Positions 52,167-61,348 are shown, counted from the first letter of the stretch. The stretch: DNA of 64,000 nucleotides from Pseudomonas sp. MWU16-30317 (GCF_020515695.1 NZ_JAIWJA010000009.1:1-64000); one strand, 5' to 3'. The notes: generated by a model not told the origin, from the sequence alone. Numbers and translations: made by a program.

Positions 52167-53687
52167 TTAGAAGAACCCCAACGGATTGACGTCGTAGCTC
52201 ACCAACAGGTTTTTGGTCTGCTGGTAATGATCGAGCATCATCTTATGGGTTTCGCGGCCGACACCGGACTTTTTGTAACCGCCAAACGCCGCATGGGCGG
52301 GGTAGAGGTGGTAGCAGTTGGTCCAGACACGGCCGGCCTTGATGCCGCGGCCCATCCGCCAGGCGCGGTTGATATCGCGGGTCCACACCCCGGCGCCGAG
52401 GCCGAACTCGGTGTCGTTGGCGATGGCCAGCGCTTCGGCTTCGTCCTTGAAGGTGGTGACGCTGACCACCGGGCCGAAGATCTCTTCCTGGAACACGCGC
52501 ATCTTGTTGTGGCCCTTGAGCAGGGTCGGCTGGATGTAATAGCCGGTCGACAGGCTGCCTTCGAGTTTTTGCACCTTGCCGCCGGTCAGCAACTCGGCGC
52601 CCTCGTTCTTGGCGATTTCGAGGTACGAGAGGATCTTGTCGAACTGCTGCTCGGAGGCCTGGGCGCCGACCATGGTCTCGGTATCGAGCGGGTCGCCGCG
52701 CTTGATCTGCTCGACCTTTTTCATCACTTCTTTCATGAAGGCTGGGTAGATGGACTCCTGCACCAGCGCGCGGGATGGACAAGTGCAGACTTCACCCTGG
52801 TTGAAGAACGCCAGCACCAGGCCTTCCGCAGCCTTTTCGATAAAGCTTTGTTCAGCGTTCATGATGTCTTCGAAGAAGATGTTCGGCGACTTGCCGCCCA
52901 ATTCCACGGTCGACGGGATAATGTTTTCCGCCGCGCACTTCATGATGTGCGAGCCCACCGGGGTAGAGCCGGTGAAGGCGATCTTGGCGATACGCTTGCT
53001 GGTGGCGAGGGCCTCACCGGCTTCTTTGCCGAAGCCTTGCACCACGTTGAGCACGCCGGGCGGCAGCAGGTCGCCGATCACTTCCATTAGCACGGTGATG
53101 CCCAGCGGTGTTTGTTCGGCGGGCTTGAGCACCACGCAGTTGCCAGCAGCCAGGGCGGGTGCGAGTTTCCAGGCGGCCATGAGAATAGGGAAGTTCCACG
53201 GGATGATCTGCCCGACTACGCCGAGCGGTTCGTGGATATGGTAAGCCACGGTGTTGCCGTCGATCTCGGCGGCGCTTCCTTCCTGAGCGCGCAGGCAGCC
53301 GGCAAAGTAGCGGAAGTGATCAGCGGCCAGGGGGATATCGGCGTTGAGGGTTTCGCGGATGGCCTTGCCGTTGTCCCAGGTCTCGGTGATGGCCAGCAGT
53401 TCGAGATTCTGTTCGATACGGTCGGCGATTTTCAACAGGGTCAGGGAGCGTGCCTGCACCGAGGTGCTGCCCCACGCGTCAGCCGCGGCGTGGGCGGCGT
53501 CGAGGGCTTTGTCGATGTCTTCGGCAGTGGAACGAGGGAATTCGGCGATAGGCTGGCCGTTGACGGGCGAGCTGTTGGTGAAATATTGACCTTTGACCGG
53601 GGCAACGAATTCGCCGCCGATGTAATTGCCGTAGCGGCTTTTGTAGGCGACCTTTGCGCCTTCGGTACCAGGATGGGCGTAACGCAT
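52167..53687 (-). CDS. NAD-dependent aldehyde dehydrogenase (ExaC/AldB-like)
   Basis: The 506-residue enzyme has the cofactor motif FTGSTPVGSHIM, the general base in VELGGKSPN, and the catalytic cysteine in NQGEVCTCPSR, with FGPVVSV and GGYKKSGVGRE near the end. The double cysteine of GEVCTC is typical of the ExaC/AldB acetaldehyde dehydrogenase group. It probably oxidises acetaldehyde or other short aldehydes. It stands alone, behind a stretch of about 280 bases. Confidence 0.92.
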   Translation of the reverse strand: MRYAHPGTEGAKVAYKSRYGNYIGGEFVAPVKGQYFTNSSPVNGQPIAEFPRSTAEDIDKALDAAHAAADAWGSTSVQARSLTLLKIADRIEQNLELLAITETWDNGKAIRETLNADIPLAADHFRYFAGCLRAQEGSAAEIDGNTVAYHIHEPLGVVGQIIPWNFPILMAAWKLAPALAAGNCVVLKPAEQTPLGITVLMEVIGDLLPPGVLNVVQGFGKEAGEALATSKRIAKIAFTGSTPVGSHIMKCAAENIIPSTVELGGKSPNIFFEDIMNAEQSFIEKAAEGLVLAFFNQGEVCTCPSRALVQESIYPAFMKEVMKKVEQIKRGDPLDTETMVGAQASEQQFDKILSYLEIAKNEGAELLTGGKVQKLEGSLSTGYYIQPTLLKGHNKMRVFQEEIFGPVVSVTTFKDEAEALAIANDTEFGLGAGVWTRDINRAWRMGRGIKAGRVWTNCYHLYPAHAAFGGYKKSGVGRETHKMMLDHYQQTKNLLVSYDVNPLGFF

Positions 53688-53851
53688 AGGGTATCTCCTG
53701 ACTATTAGTTATTGGGGGAGAGCTCGCGTGGGGCGGCCAATTGAGCTTAGAGCAAAGGCAGGGGGCGTGCTCGCGTCTACGCCTAAAGCATAGGTTGCCG
53801 GGTATTACGGTTGAATCAGGGAGGGCTTTTTGACCGTCGCACGCGCAGCTT

Positions 53852-53883
53852 CCTCGCTACAAAGTCGAACTGATGTAGCGAGG
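53852..53883. repeat. Inverted REP half-sites, outward type
   Basis: CCTCGCTACA and TGTAGCGAGG are perfect inverted ten-base copies separated by 12 bases. They come from the TGTAGCGAGG REP family but meet by their other ends, unlike the usual pair. Confidence 0.5.
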
Positions 53884-53971
53884 TCTGGCGCCGAAAAGGG
53901 ATGCTCGAATACAAGACGTGAGATTTTTCCCACGCTGGGCTAACCTGCCCCGATGTTTTACGAGGTCAATC

Positions 53972-55321
53972 ATGCATATTCACGTTCTAGGTATTTGCGG
54001 CACGTTCATGGGCTCGCTGGCGGTGTTGGCCAAGGAGCTGGGTCACCGTGTGACGGGCTCGGACGCCAATGTCTATCCGCCGATGAGCACTCAGTTGCAG
54101 GCTCAGGGCATCGAGTTGACTCAGGGCTATGACGCTGCACAGCTCGACCCGGCGCCCGACCTGGTGGTGATCGGCAACGCCTTGTCGCGGGGCAATCCGG
54201 CCGTGGAGTATGTGCTCGACAAAGGCTTGCCGTATGTGTCCGGGCCGCAATGGTTGGCCGATCATGTGTTGCAAGGCCGCTGGGTACTGGCCGTGGCCGG
54301 CACTCACGGCAAGACCTCCACCAGCAGCATGCTGGCCTGGGTGCTGGAGCATGCCGGCATGAGCCCGGGTTTTTTGATCGGCGGCGTGCCGCAGAACTTC
54401 GCGGTGTCGGCGCGTTTGGGCAGTACGCCGTTTTTCGTGGTCGAGGCCGACGAGTACGACAGTGCGTTCTTCGACAAACGCTCGAAATTCGTCCACTACC
54501 GTCCGCGCACCGCGATCCTCAACAATCTCGAATACGACCATGCGGATATCTTCCCTGATCTGGCGGCGATCGAGCGGCAGTTCCATCATTTGGTGCGGAC
54601 CATTCCGAGCCAGGGCCTGATCATCCATCCGACCACCGAGCCAGCGCTGCAGCGGGTCATCGGCATGGGCTGCTGGACGCCCGTGCAGACCACAGGTTCG
54701 GGTGGCCAGTGGCAGGCGCGATTGCTCAGTGAAGATGGCTCGCGCTTCGAAGTGTTGTTCGAGGGTAGCAGCCAGGGCATCGTCGACTGGCCGCTGACAG
54801 GCCAGCATAACGTCGCCAACGCGTTGGCCACGCTGGCAGCGGCGCGGCATGTGGGCGTAGTGCCTGCGATGGCGATCGAAGGCCTGGGGGCATTCAAGAA
54901 CGTCAAGCGGCGAATGGAACGGGTCGCCGAAGTGCGCGGCATCACTATTTATGATGACTTCGCTCATCACCCGACCGCGATCGCGACCACCCTGGATGGC
55001 CTGCGCAAGCGTATCGGCGATGCGCCGTTGATCGCGGTGATCGAGCCGCGATCCAATTCAATGAAACTCGGCGCTCACCGCGACGGCTTGCCGGGCAGCG
55101 TGACCGATGCCGATGAAGTGATCTGGTATGCTCCACCGAATCTGGGCTGGGACTTGGCCGCGACCGTGGCACAGAGCACAGTGCCGACCTTGGTAGCCGA
55201 TAGCCTCGAAGCGATCATTGCCCGGGTCAAGGCCCAGGCGCAGCCGGGTACCCACGTGGTGATCATGAGCAATGGCGGCTTCGGCGGCTTGCATGTGAAG
55301 CTGGCGGAGGCGTTGCGATGA
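53972..55321 (+). CDS. mpl: Murein peptide ligase Mpl
   Basis: The 449-residue Mur ligase begins MHIHVLGICGTFMGSLAVLAKELGHRVTGSD and has the ATP loop AGTHGKTSTSSML, EADEYDSAFFDKRSKF, NNLEYDHADIF, and the C-terminal DDFAHHPTAI and EPRSNSMKLG. This is Mpl, which rejoins recycled murein tripeptide to UDP-MurNAc. ATG 53972 follows GAGG; 40 bases downstream the ubiX gene begins. Confidence 0.96.
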   Translation: MHIHVLGICGTFMGSLAVLAKELGHRVTGSDANVYPPMSTQLQAQGIELTQGYDAAQLDPAPDLVVIGNALSRGNPAVEYVLDKGLPYVSGPQWLADHVLQGRWVLAVAGTHGKTSTSSMLAWVLEHAGMSPGFLIGGVPQNFAVSARLGSTPFFVVEADEYDSAFFDKRSKFVHYRPRTAILNNLEYDHADIFPDLAAIERQFHHLVRTIPSQGLIIHPTTEPALQRVIGMGCWTPVQTTGSGGQWQARLLSEDGSRFEVLFEGSSQGIVDWPLTGQHNVANALATLAAARHVGVVPAMAIEGLGAFKNVKRRMERVAEVRGITIYDDFAHHPTAIATTLDGLRKRIGDAPLIAVIEPRSNSMKLGAHRDGLPGSVTDADEVIWYAPPNLGWDLAATVAQSTVPTLVADSLEAIIARVKAQAQPGTHVVIMSNGGFGGLHVKLAEALR

Positions 55322-55361
55322 TGGTTTTAGGTGTGGCTGCTGGCCTGACAGGAGCCAGCCG

Positions 55362-55991
55362 ATGAGCGGCCCGGAACGCATCACCCTGGCCATGACCGGC
55401 GCCTCGGGCGCGCAATATGGCCTGCGCCTGCTCGACTGTCTGGTACGTGAAGACCGCGAAGTGCATTTTCTCATCTCCAAAGCCGCACAACTGGTGTTGG
55501 CTACCGAGACCGACGTGCTGCTGCCGGCCAAGCCGCAGAGCATGCAGGCGTTCCTTACCGAATACACCGGCGCCTCGGCGGGGCAGATTCGTGTGTATGG
55601 CAAAGAGGACTGGATGTCCCCCGTGGCTTCCGGTTCCGGCGCACCTGCGGCAATGGTGGTGGTGCCATGCTCCACGGGGACGTTGTCGGCGATCGCTACA
55701 GGGGCCTGCAACAACCTGATCGAGCGCGCGGCGGATGTGACCCTTAAAGAGCGTCGACAGCTGATCCTGGTGCCCCGCGAGGCTCCGTACTCGACTATCC
55801 ATCTGGAGAACATGCTCAAGCTGTCGCAGATGGGCGCGGTGATCCTGCCTGCATCGCCGGGGTTTTACCACCAGCCGCAGACGCTGGACGACCTGATCGA
55901 TTTCGTCGTAGCGCGCGTGCTCAATCTGCTGGACATACCTCAGGACATGTTGCCGCGCTGGGGTGAGCATCATTTTGGTGGGGAGGAGTGA
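55362..55991 (+). CDS. ubiX: Flavin prenyltransferase UbiX
   Basis: The 209-residue protein shows ITLAMTGASGAQYGLRLLD, VVVPCSTGTLSAIATGACNNLIERAADVTLKERRQLILVPREAPYSTIHLENM and ASPGFYHQPQTLDDLIDFV, all typical. It makes prenylated FMN for the UbiD decarboxylase of ubiquinone synthesis. It follows mpl, as in PAO1 from memory. Confidence 0.97.
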   Translation: MSGPERITLAMTGASGAQYGLRLLDCLVREDREVHFLISKAAQLVLATETDVLLPAKPQSMQAFLTEYTGASAGQIRVYGKEDWMSPVASGSGAPAAMVVVPCSTGTLSAIATGACNNLIERAADVTLKERRQLILVPREAPYSTIHLENMLKLSQMGAVILPASPGFYHQPQTLDDLIDFVVARVLNLLDIPQDMLPRWGEHHFGGEE

Positions 55992-56001
55992 CAGGCGCCC
56001 C

Positions 56002-56076
56002 TGTAGCGAGGGGGCTCGCCCCCGAAAAGCCGTCGTGCCAGGCCCGCCGAATCGGGGGTAAGCCCGCTCGCTACAG
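56002..56076. repeat. REP element pair abutting a gene start
   Basis: TGTAGCGAGGGGGCTCGCCCCCGA and its inverted partner ATCGGGGGTAAGCCCGCTCGCTACA enclose about 26 bases. It begins 10 bases after the ubiX stop and ends 16 bases before the lipoprotein ATG. Confidence 0.8.
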
Positions 56077-56092
56077 GAATGTTCACGGATTG

Positions 56093-56365
56093 ATGGTCAG
56101 TGCACTTATCGCGAGTCTTACCGGCTGCGCCACCGTCAGCACGCTGGATGCCAACAAGCCCGGTGCGCCGGTGGTGTATGCCGGCACGCGATTGGATTTC
56201 TACCTGACGCAGGGCGGGTGCTGCCCTCAGGACCGCTTCGGCACTGAAGGGCCGAAATACCCCGCCTGGGACATGCCAGGCAGCATGCTGCTCGATACGT
56301 TGTTGTTGCCGCTGTCGCTGCTGACTGCTGCAGGTATTGGGTTTAGCGCTCAAGGCGGGTTGTAG
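56093..56365 (+). CDS. YceK/YidQ-family small lipoprotein
   Basis: From ATG 56093 the product is 90 residues: a very short leader MVSALIASLTGC with lipobox LTGC, then TVSTLDANKPGAPVVYAGTRLD, and AWDMPGSMLLDTLLLPLSLL typical of YceK/YidQ proteins. The leader lacks the basic residues expected of a lipoprotein signal. A REP element lies directly upstream, so the N-terminus may have been lost or translation may start at TTG 56090. Function unknown; envelope location is likely if the signal still works. Confidence 0.65.
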   Translation: MVSALIASLTGCATVSTLDANKPGAPVVYAGTRLDFYLTQGGCCPQDRFGTEGPKYPAWDMPGSMLLDTLLLPLSLLTAAGIGFSAQGGL

Positions 56366-56374
56366 GCTTTCGGG

Positions 56375-56454
56375 CCTCTTCGCGAGCAAGCTGTGCACCC
56401 ACATCAGACTTGAGTCGTACGACTGTGGGAACGGGGCTTGCCCGCGAAGGCGCC
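56375..56454. repeat. REP element pair
   Basis: CTCTTCGCGAGCAAGCTGTGCACCCACA and TGTGGGAACGGGGCTTGCCCGCGAAG are inverted related copies of the GCGGGCAAGCC family, between convergent genes. Confidence 0.65.
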
Positions 56455-56477
56455 ATTAGCCACGGCTCACAAGCCGG

Positions 56478-57119
56478 CTATTTACCCAGCCGCCGCAGCT
56501 CATCCGACTCGACCACCCTTACCCCATCCTGCTCTTCGAGCGCCAGGCGCCACAGCGCGCGGGCCAGTTGCGTGGCTTCGATGCCATGGTATTTGCCGGG
56601 AATCAGTCGTGACAGCGGCCCTGCCAGCTGTTCGCTCAAGCGTGGCTCGGTACGGGCACCGAGCAGAATCGATGGGCGGGCGATGGTCAACTGCGGCCAG
56701 TTTTGCGCGATCAGCGATTTTTCCGTCTGGCCCTTCACGCGGTTATAGAAGATGGACGATGTTTCGTCGGCATTGACGGCGCTTATCACCAGCAGATGGC
56801 GCGCGCCCAAGTCTCGGGCGCGCTGCGCATAAGCCACCACCAGATCGTGATCGATGGCCCGAAAGGCATCCTCCGAGCCCGCCTGTTTGATGGTGCTGCC
56901 CAGGCAGCAATAGGCGATGTCGACGCGGCCTTCGAGTTGCGGCAGCAGATCGGCGAGGTTACCTACCGGGTTTTCCAGGTGCGGATGCTCGGCCAACTGG
57001 CGCCGGGTCGGAGCCAGTACACGGCTGACCGTCGGTTCGTTGAGCAAGCGGTCGAGCAGGTGTTCGCCGGTCAGCCCGGTGGCGCCGGCGAGGAGGATAT
57101 GCTGCGGGGTCAGGTACAT
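56478..57119 (-). CDS. NAD(P)-binding oxidoreductase, HTATIP2-like
   Basis: The 213-residue Rossmann protein begins with ILLAGATGLTGEHLLDRLL, followed by YCCLGSTIKQAGSEDAFRAIDHDLVVAYAQRARDLGARHLLVISAVNAD, FYNRVKGQTEKSL with YxxxK, and TIARPSILLG. It belongs to the atypical SDR group with human HTATIP2/TIP30. Substrate unknown. Confidence 0.82.
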   Translation of the reverse strand: MYLTPQHILLAGATGLTGEHLLDRLLNEPTVSRVLAPTRRQLAEHPHLENPVGNLADLLPQLEGRVDIAYCCLGSTIKQAGSEDAFRAIDHDLVVAYAQRARDLGARHLLVISAVNADETSSIFYNRVKGQTEKSLIAQNWPQLTIARPSILLGARTEPRLSEQLAGPLSRLIPGKYHGIEATQLARALWRLALEEQDGVRVVESDELRRLGK

Positions 57120-57169
57120 GGTGCTACTCCTTGCGACACGCGCCAGCCGGGTGATGGCTACTGTAAAGC

Positions 57170-58909
57170 TTAGTCTTGGGCGACAACTCCCGCTTCCTTG
57201 CGCGCTGCCTTGGCTGCGGCCGCCGCACTCTGCAAGGCCTTTTGCGCTTGCTGCTGGCGCAACCGTTGCCAGTGCGCGATCACGCCTTTGGGGGCCCAGA
57301 TCTGCGGCTCGGAGGCTTCGTAGTTGTCGGCTATCTCCCTTTCGGCAACGTGAGCGCGCGCTTGTTCAAATGCCTGTTGCAAGTCGTCGGTGGCGTTCAG
57401 CGCCTGGGCGAACAAGGCATCGCCGAAATAGGTGAAGTCGGCCTCTTCCGAGCATCCGAACGACACGCGATCAGCCCGTGAGGCGGTCATGATCAGTGTA
57501 CGGGCGTCCTTGAGGGCCGGGATGAAACCTCCGGAATAGCAAGATGAAATCACCACCACCTTGTCGCGGTCCTTGAGCGGCGCGAGCACGCTCGCCAGTT
57601 CGTCGGCAGGCAGGTCAGCGAGCTCCATGCGCGGCTGTTCCAGCACCAGTTCATGATTCTGGGTGCCGTGACTGGTCAGGTAGATGAAGATCAAATCTTC
57701 CGGGCCACTGCGCTCGGCCAGGGTCTTGACCGCGCGGCTGAGGGTTTCGCGGCTGGCCATGGGGCGGTCAGCGAGGTGATCGCGATGATTGACCAGAGTG
57801 ATCTGGCCTACGGCGCCGAAGCGGCTGGCGAGCATGGCGCTGACGTAGTCGGCTTCACGCAGGAACACGCTCTGGTTGCCATCACCGCCCAGCACCAGGC
57901 TGTACAGTTCGGTTGCGGGCGTCGAATGCGGCACTGCGGCCAGTGCTTTGTCCAGCAGCGCGCCTTGGTTGAGCAGGCCTTGCTCCAGGCTGTCGGGCAG
58001 CAAGCGGCCACTGCCATCGCGCACGCGCTGGCCGTTGACCCAGTAGCCGCTTTGTGTGGCGCCGCTCTTGACGGTCAGCACGCCCTGACCCTGATAGGCG
58101 TCGTCGGCGAAGCCACCTTCGAATGTGCTGCCATCGGCCATGGTCAGCTTGCCCTGACCAGAAAAGTGCCAGTCGGCAAAACCGCCTACGTAGTGACTGC
58201 CATCGCTGCCCAGCAGTTCGCCTTGGCCGGTGAGGGCGCCGGCTTTGAAGTCGCCGATCCACACATCGCCGTCGCTGTTTTCAAAGCGCCCACGGCCTTG
58301 CAGCTGGTTCTGATGGAAATTGCCGATGTATTGATCGCCGTCGGCATTGCTGTAGTTGCCGTGCCCCTCCAGCTGGCCGTTGACGAACTTGCCGCTGAAC
58401 TGATTGCCACTGGCGTCGCTGCGTACGCCTTCGCCGTTGGGCTTGCCTTGATCGAACAGGCCCTGGTAGGTGCTGCCGTCCTCGAGCTCAAGATGGCCGG
58501 CGCCGGAATACTGGTCGTTCTTGAAGTTGCCGCGGTAGGTCTGGCTTTTTTCCTTGAGGGTACCTTCGCCGTCGCGGCGACCGAGCTTGAAGCCGCCGCT
58601 GTAGCTGCTTTTCGGGGTGCTCAGGCTGCCTTGGCCGTCGAACAGGCCTTTTTCGAAATGGCCGCGATAGACCTCGCCGTTGCTGCCATGCCATTCGCCG
58701 TCACCGTGCCACTGGCCGTTGACGAAATTGCCCTTGTACCAGCTGCCGTTGGGGTAATCGATGCGACCTGCGCCTTGCAAAACGCCGTTGACCACTTCGC
58801 CGCGATAACGGCCGCCATCGGGCAGTCGCGCGTCGGGCGGCAATAGGGATTCGCCATCACCGCAGGCAACGAGCAGTAGCGAAAGCGCAAGAGGAGCAAG
58901 TGGGCGCAT
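57170..58909 (-). CDS. MORN-repeat lipoprotein with C13 (legumain/caspase-like) peptidase domain
   Basis: The 579-residue protein has a lipoprotein signal (MRPLAPLALSLLLVAC). Residues about 32-295 hold about eleven MORN repeats of the form YxGxFxNGxxxGxGxxxxxDG. Residues about 325-540 form a clan CD peptidase: FIYLTSHGTQNHE supplies the histidine and VVISSCYSGGF the cysteine, the C13 pattern. The C-terminal 40 residues are alanine- and lysine-rich. It should be anchored in the envelope, with the MORN region acting as a scaffold or lipid contact. Substrate is unknown. The catalytic pair is intact, so activity is likely. Confidence 0.85.
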   Translation of the reverse strand: MRPLAPLALSLLLVACGDGESLLPPDARLPDGGRYRGEVVNGVLQGAGRIDYPNGSWYKGNFVNGQWHGDGEWHGSNGEVYRGHFEKGLFDGQGSLSTPKSSYSGGFKLGRRDGEGTLKEKSQTYRGNFKNDQYSGAGHLELEDGSTYQGLFDQGKPNGEGVRSDASGNQFSGKFVNGQLEGHGNYSNADGDQYIGNFHQNQLQGRGRFENSDGDVWIGDFKAGALTGQGELLGSDGSHYVGGFADWHFSGQGKLTMADGSTFEGGFADDAYQGQGVLTVKSGATQSGYWVNGQRVRDGSGRLLPDSLEQGLLNQGALLDKALAAVPHSTPATELYSLVLGGDGNQSVFLREADYVSAMLASRFGAVGQITLVNHRDHLADRPMASRETLSRAVKTLAERSGPEDLIFIYLTSHGTQNHELVLEQPRMELADLPADELASVLAPLKDRDKVVVISSCYSGGFIPALKDARTLIMTASRADRVSFGCSEEADFTYFGDALFAQALNATDDLQQAFEQARAHVAEREIADNYEASEPQIWAPKGVIAHWQRLRQQQAQKALQSAAAAAKAARKEAGVVAQD

Positions 58910-59032
58910 GACGGGATCCGGGCAATTGAGGCGCCGAGTATGCCGTAATCCGGTGGCGAGGAAATAGCCGTTAGCAGGCTTTCATTTCCTCTCAACTGTT
59001 ACCAGATTCGCCGCGACAGCTCTGGCCCGCAG

Positions 59033-59488
59033 CTAAAGGAAGCACAGCGACAACGGTTCAGCGATGTACGCGGGTTTGGATTCGCCTTCTATTTCAAGAG
59101 TGGCGAGGATTTTCATCAACCACTGGCCGGGCTTTTTCTCGCTGACTTCGGTCAGGTCGACCTTCAAGCGCACCTGGGAATCGACCTTGACTGGCTGGAT
59201 GAACCGCACGCTGTCCATGCCGTAGTTGATAGCCATTTTCATGCCGGCGGGGAACACCATGACCTGGCTCATCAGGGAGGGGATCAGTGAGAGCGTCAGC
59301 AAGCCGTGGGCGATCGTGGTGCCAAAAGGCCCGGTGGCGGCGCGCTCCGGGTCGACATGAATGAACTGGTGATCGCCCGTGGCATCGGCGAAATCGTTGA
59401 TGCGTCCTTGGTCGATGGTCAACCAGTCGGAGCGCCCCAGGCAGGTGCCCACGTATTCGTGCAGTTGATCGGCGGGAACGTCGCGCAT
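59033..59488 (-). CDS. MaoC-like dehydratase
   Basis: The 151-residue hot-dog-fold protein starts at 59488. It contains ITIDQGRINDFADATGDHQFIHVDPERAA-type hydratase signature (WLTIDQ...GDHQFIHVD) and TTIAHGLLTLSL, with the conserved D and H of R-specific enoyl-CoA hydratases. The natural substrate is probably an enoyl-CoA. It stands alone. Confidence 0.85.
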   Translation of the reverse strand: MRDVPADQLHEYVGTCLGRSDWLTIDQGRINDFADATGDHQFIHVDPERAATGPFGTTIAHGLLTLSLIPSLMSQVMVFPAGMKMAINYGMDSVRFIQPVKVDSQVRLKVDLTEVSEKKPGQWLMKILATLEIEGESKPAYIAEPLSLCFL

Positions 59489-59657
59489 GGGCAATACCTC
59501 CACGGGGGGCAATGGGGGGTAACAATTTGTACGTTCGTGCCAGGGCGCTAGATCAACACGCTCGGGGCAGCGGGTCAAGCCTTGATCCAGACCGGTCGGC
59601 GGTTCTAAGCCAGGCGCTGGTCGTGCTTATAATGTCGGCTCGATGGAGAGGACCTTT

Positions 59658-60023
59658 ATGGCGTTGCGTGGATTGACCTGGCTCGTGCTGTTCCAATTGT
59701 TGGGGACGGTGATCAATCATTTGCTGGTGCCGATCGTGCCCGGGCCGATCATCGGCCTGTTGCTGATGCTGGCGTACCTGATGCTACGCGGCGATGTGCC
59801 GGCGCCGGTGAGCGAGGCGGCCAGCAGCCTGCTGCGCTATCTGCCTTTGATGCTGGTGCCGCCAGCGGTCGGGGTGATGGTCTATGCCGGGCAGATTGCC
59901 GAGGATTTCTGGGCCATCGGCGGCGCCTTGCTGATCTCGGTGCTGGTCGCGATGGCCTTTGCCGGCTGGTTGATGCAGCGCCTGATCGGTCGTCGCCCGC
60001 CCAGCGATGAGGGTCAGCCATGA
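59658..60023 (+). CDS. CidA/LrgA-family membrane protein
   Basis: The 121-residue protein has four membrane segments and the family motif LFQLLGTVINHLLVPIVPGPIIGLLLMLAYL. ATG 59658 is preferred to 59643 because GGAGAGG precedes it at good distance. It overlaps the LrgB gene as ATGA. LrgA/CidA proteins are holin-like or act in pyruvate transport. Confidence 0.88.
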   Translation: MALRGLTWLVLFQLLGTVINHLLVPIVPGPIIGLLLMLAYLMLRGDVPAPVSEAASSLLRYLPLMLVPPAVGVMVYAGQIAEDFWAIGGALLISVLVAMAFAGWLMQRLIGRRPPSDEGQP

Positions 60024-60736
60024 CCCTGGACTGGCAGGGCACGCTGGACTCGGTCATCCATCACCCGCTGTTCGGCATCGGCATCACCTTGGGCGCCTAC
60101 CAGTTGGCGGTGGGTGCCTATGAAAAGACCCGCTGGATCTTCCTCCAGCCGGTGCTGGTGTCGATGCTGATATTGATCGGCGTGCTGGTCGCCTGCGGGA
60201 TCGACTACACCGAGTACCGTAAGAGCACCGACATCCTCAATACCCTGCTGGGCCCGGCTACCGTGGCCCTGGCGGTGCCGCTGTACCTGAATCTGCGGCG
60301 TATTCGTCAGCTGTTCTGGCCCACCTTGACTACGCTGGTGTTGGGTGGGGTGCTGGCTACGGGCTCATGCCTGCTGCTGGGCTGGCTGTTCGGCGCTGAT
60401 CACATGATTCTCATGACCCTGGCTCCCAAGTCGGTGACCTCACCGATCGCCATGCTGGTGGCCGCGCAGATCGGCGGCGTGGCGGCGCTGGCAGCGGTAT
60501 TCGTGTTGATCACTGGTGTCATCGGGGCCATCTTCGGCCCTGGGATGTTGTCTATGCTGGGAGTGGAGAACCCAGCTGCGCGCGGCATGGCCCTGGGGCT
60601 CACGGCGCACGCGGTGGGGACCTCAGTGGCGATCCAGGAAGGTGAGGAATGTGGGGCTTTCGCCGCATTGGCGATGAGCTTGATGGGGGTCTCGACCGCC
60701 GTATTGCTGCCATTGGCGGTCAGTCTGTTCGTTTAA
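60020..60736 (+). CDS. LrgB-family membrane protein
   Basis: The 238-residue protein is highly hydrophobic with about seven segments and the LrgB phrases TLAPKSVTSPIAMLVAAQIGG, VIGAIFGPGMLSMLGVENPAARGMALGLTAHAVGTS and EEGAFAALAMSLMGV-like end. It works with the upstream CidA/LrgA partner. Confidence 0.9.
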   Translation: MTLDWQGTLDSVIHHPLFGIGITLGAYQLAVGAYEKTRWIFLQPVLVSMLILIGVLVACGIDYTEYRKSTDILNTLLGPATVALAVPLYLNLRRIRQLFWPTLTTLVLGGVLATGSCLLLGWLFGADHMILMTLAPKSVTSPIAMLVAAQIGGVAALAAVFVLITGVIGAIFGPGMLSMLGVENPAARGMALGLTAHAVGTSVAIQEGEECGAFAALAMSLMGVSTAVLLPLAVSLFV

Positions 60737-60745
60737 GGAAATCCT

Positions 60746-61336
60746 ATGATTTTGCCGCTGTTCCCGCTCAATACCGTGCTGTTTCCGGACTGCGTGCTCG
60801 ATTTGCAAATATTCGAGGCGCGCTACCTGGACATGATTACCCGCTGCATGAAGCAGGGCACCGGATTCGGGGTGGTATGCCTGTTGGAGGGCGATGAGGC
60901 GGGCAATGGCGAAGTGCTGCACGCACCGGTGGGCTGCGAGGCGATGGTGGTCGACTTCAATCCGCAGAACAACGGCCTGCTGGGGATTCGCGTCAAAGGC
61001 ACCCGGCGATTCGAAGTCAAAAGCTGCGAGACCCAGCGTGATCGGTTGCTTCTCGGCGAAGTGGAGTACCTGTATGAATTCCGCGAGGAGCCACTGAGTT
61101 CCGACGAGGACGACCTGTTGGCGCTGCTCAACGCCTTGGCCGAGCATCCGATGGTCGCCGCTCTGGGCATGCTTGATGGCGCAAGGACCCAGCAATCGTT
61201 GGCCAATCAGCTGGGTTATCTGCTGCCCTTCCTCAACGGCGACAAGCTGCGCTTGTTGTGCCTGGATGACCCCCGCGAGCGCCTGGATAATATCCAGACG
61301 CTGCTTGATGAGCTGCAGGGCGAGTTGTTCGACTGA
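60746..61336 (+). CDS. LON peptidase N-terminal-domain protein
   Basis: The 196-residue protein begins LPLFPLNTVLFPDCVLDLQIFEARYLDMI and has GFGVVCLLEGDEAG, which is the Lon substrate-binding domain (PF02190) without ATPase or protease parts. ATG 60746 follows AAGGAAATCCT, ten bases after lrgB, so it is likely cotranscribed with it. Role unknown. Confidence 0.85.
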   Translation: MILPLFPLNTVLFPDCVLDLQIFEARYLDMITRCMKQGTGFGVVCLLEGDEAGNGEVLHAPVGCEAMVVDFNPQNNGLLGIRVKGTRRFEVKSCETQRDRLLLGEVEYLYEFREEPLSSDEDDLLALLNALAEHPMVAALGMLDGARTQQSLANQLGYLLPFLNGDKLRLLCLDDPRERLDNIQTLLDELQGELFD

Positions 61337-61348
61337 AGCGGTTCTGGC

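Noticed and set aside
57653..58846. 397-codon frame opposite the MORN/C13 gene
   Set aside because: Its repetitive alanine/valine composition simply reflects the antisense of the MORN repeats.
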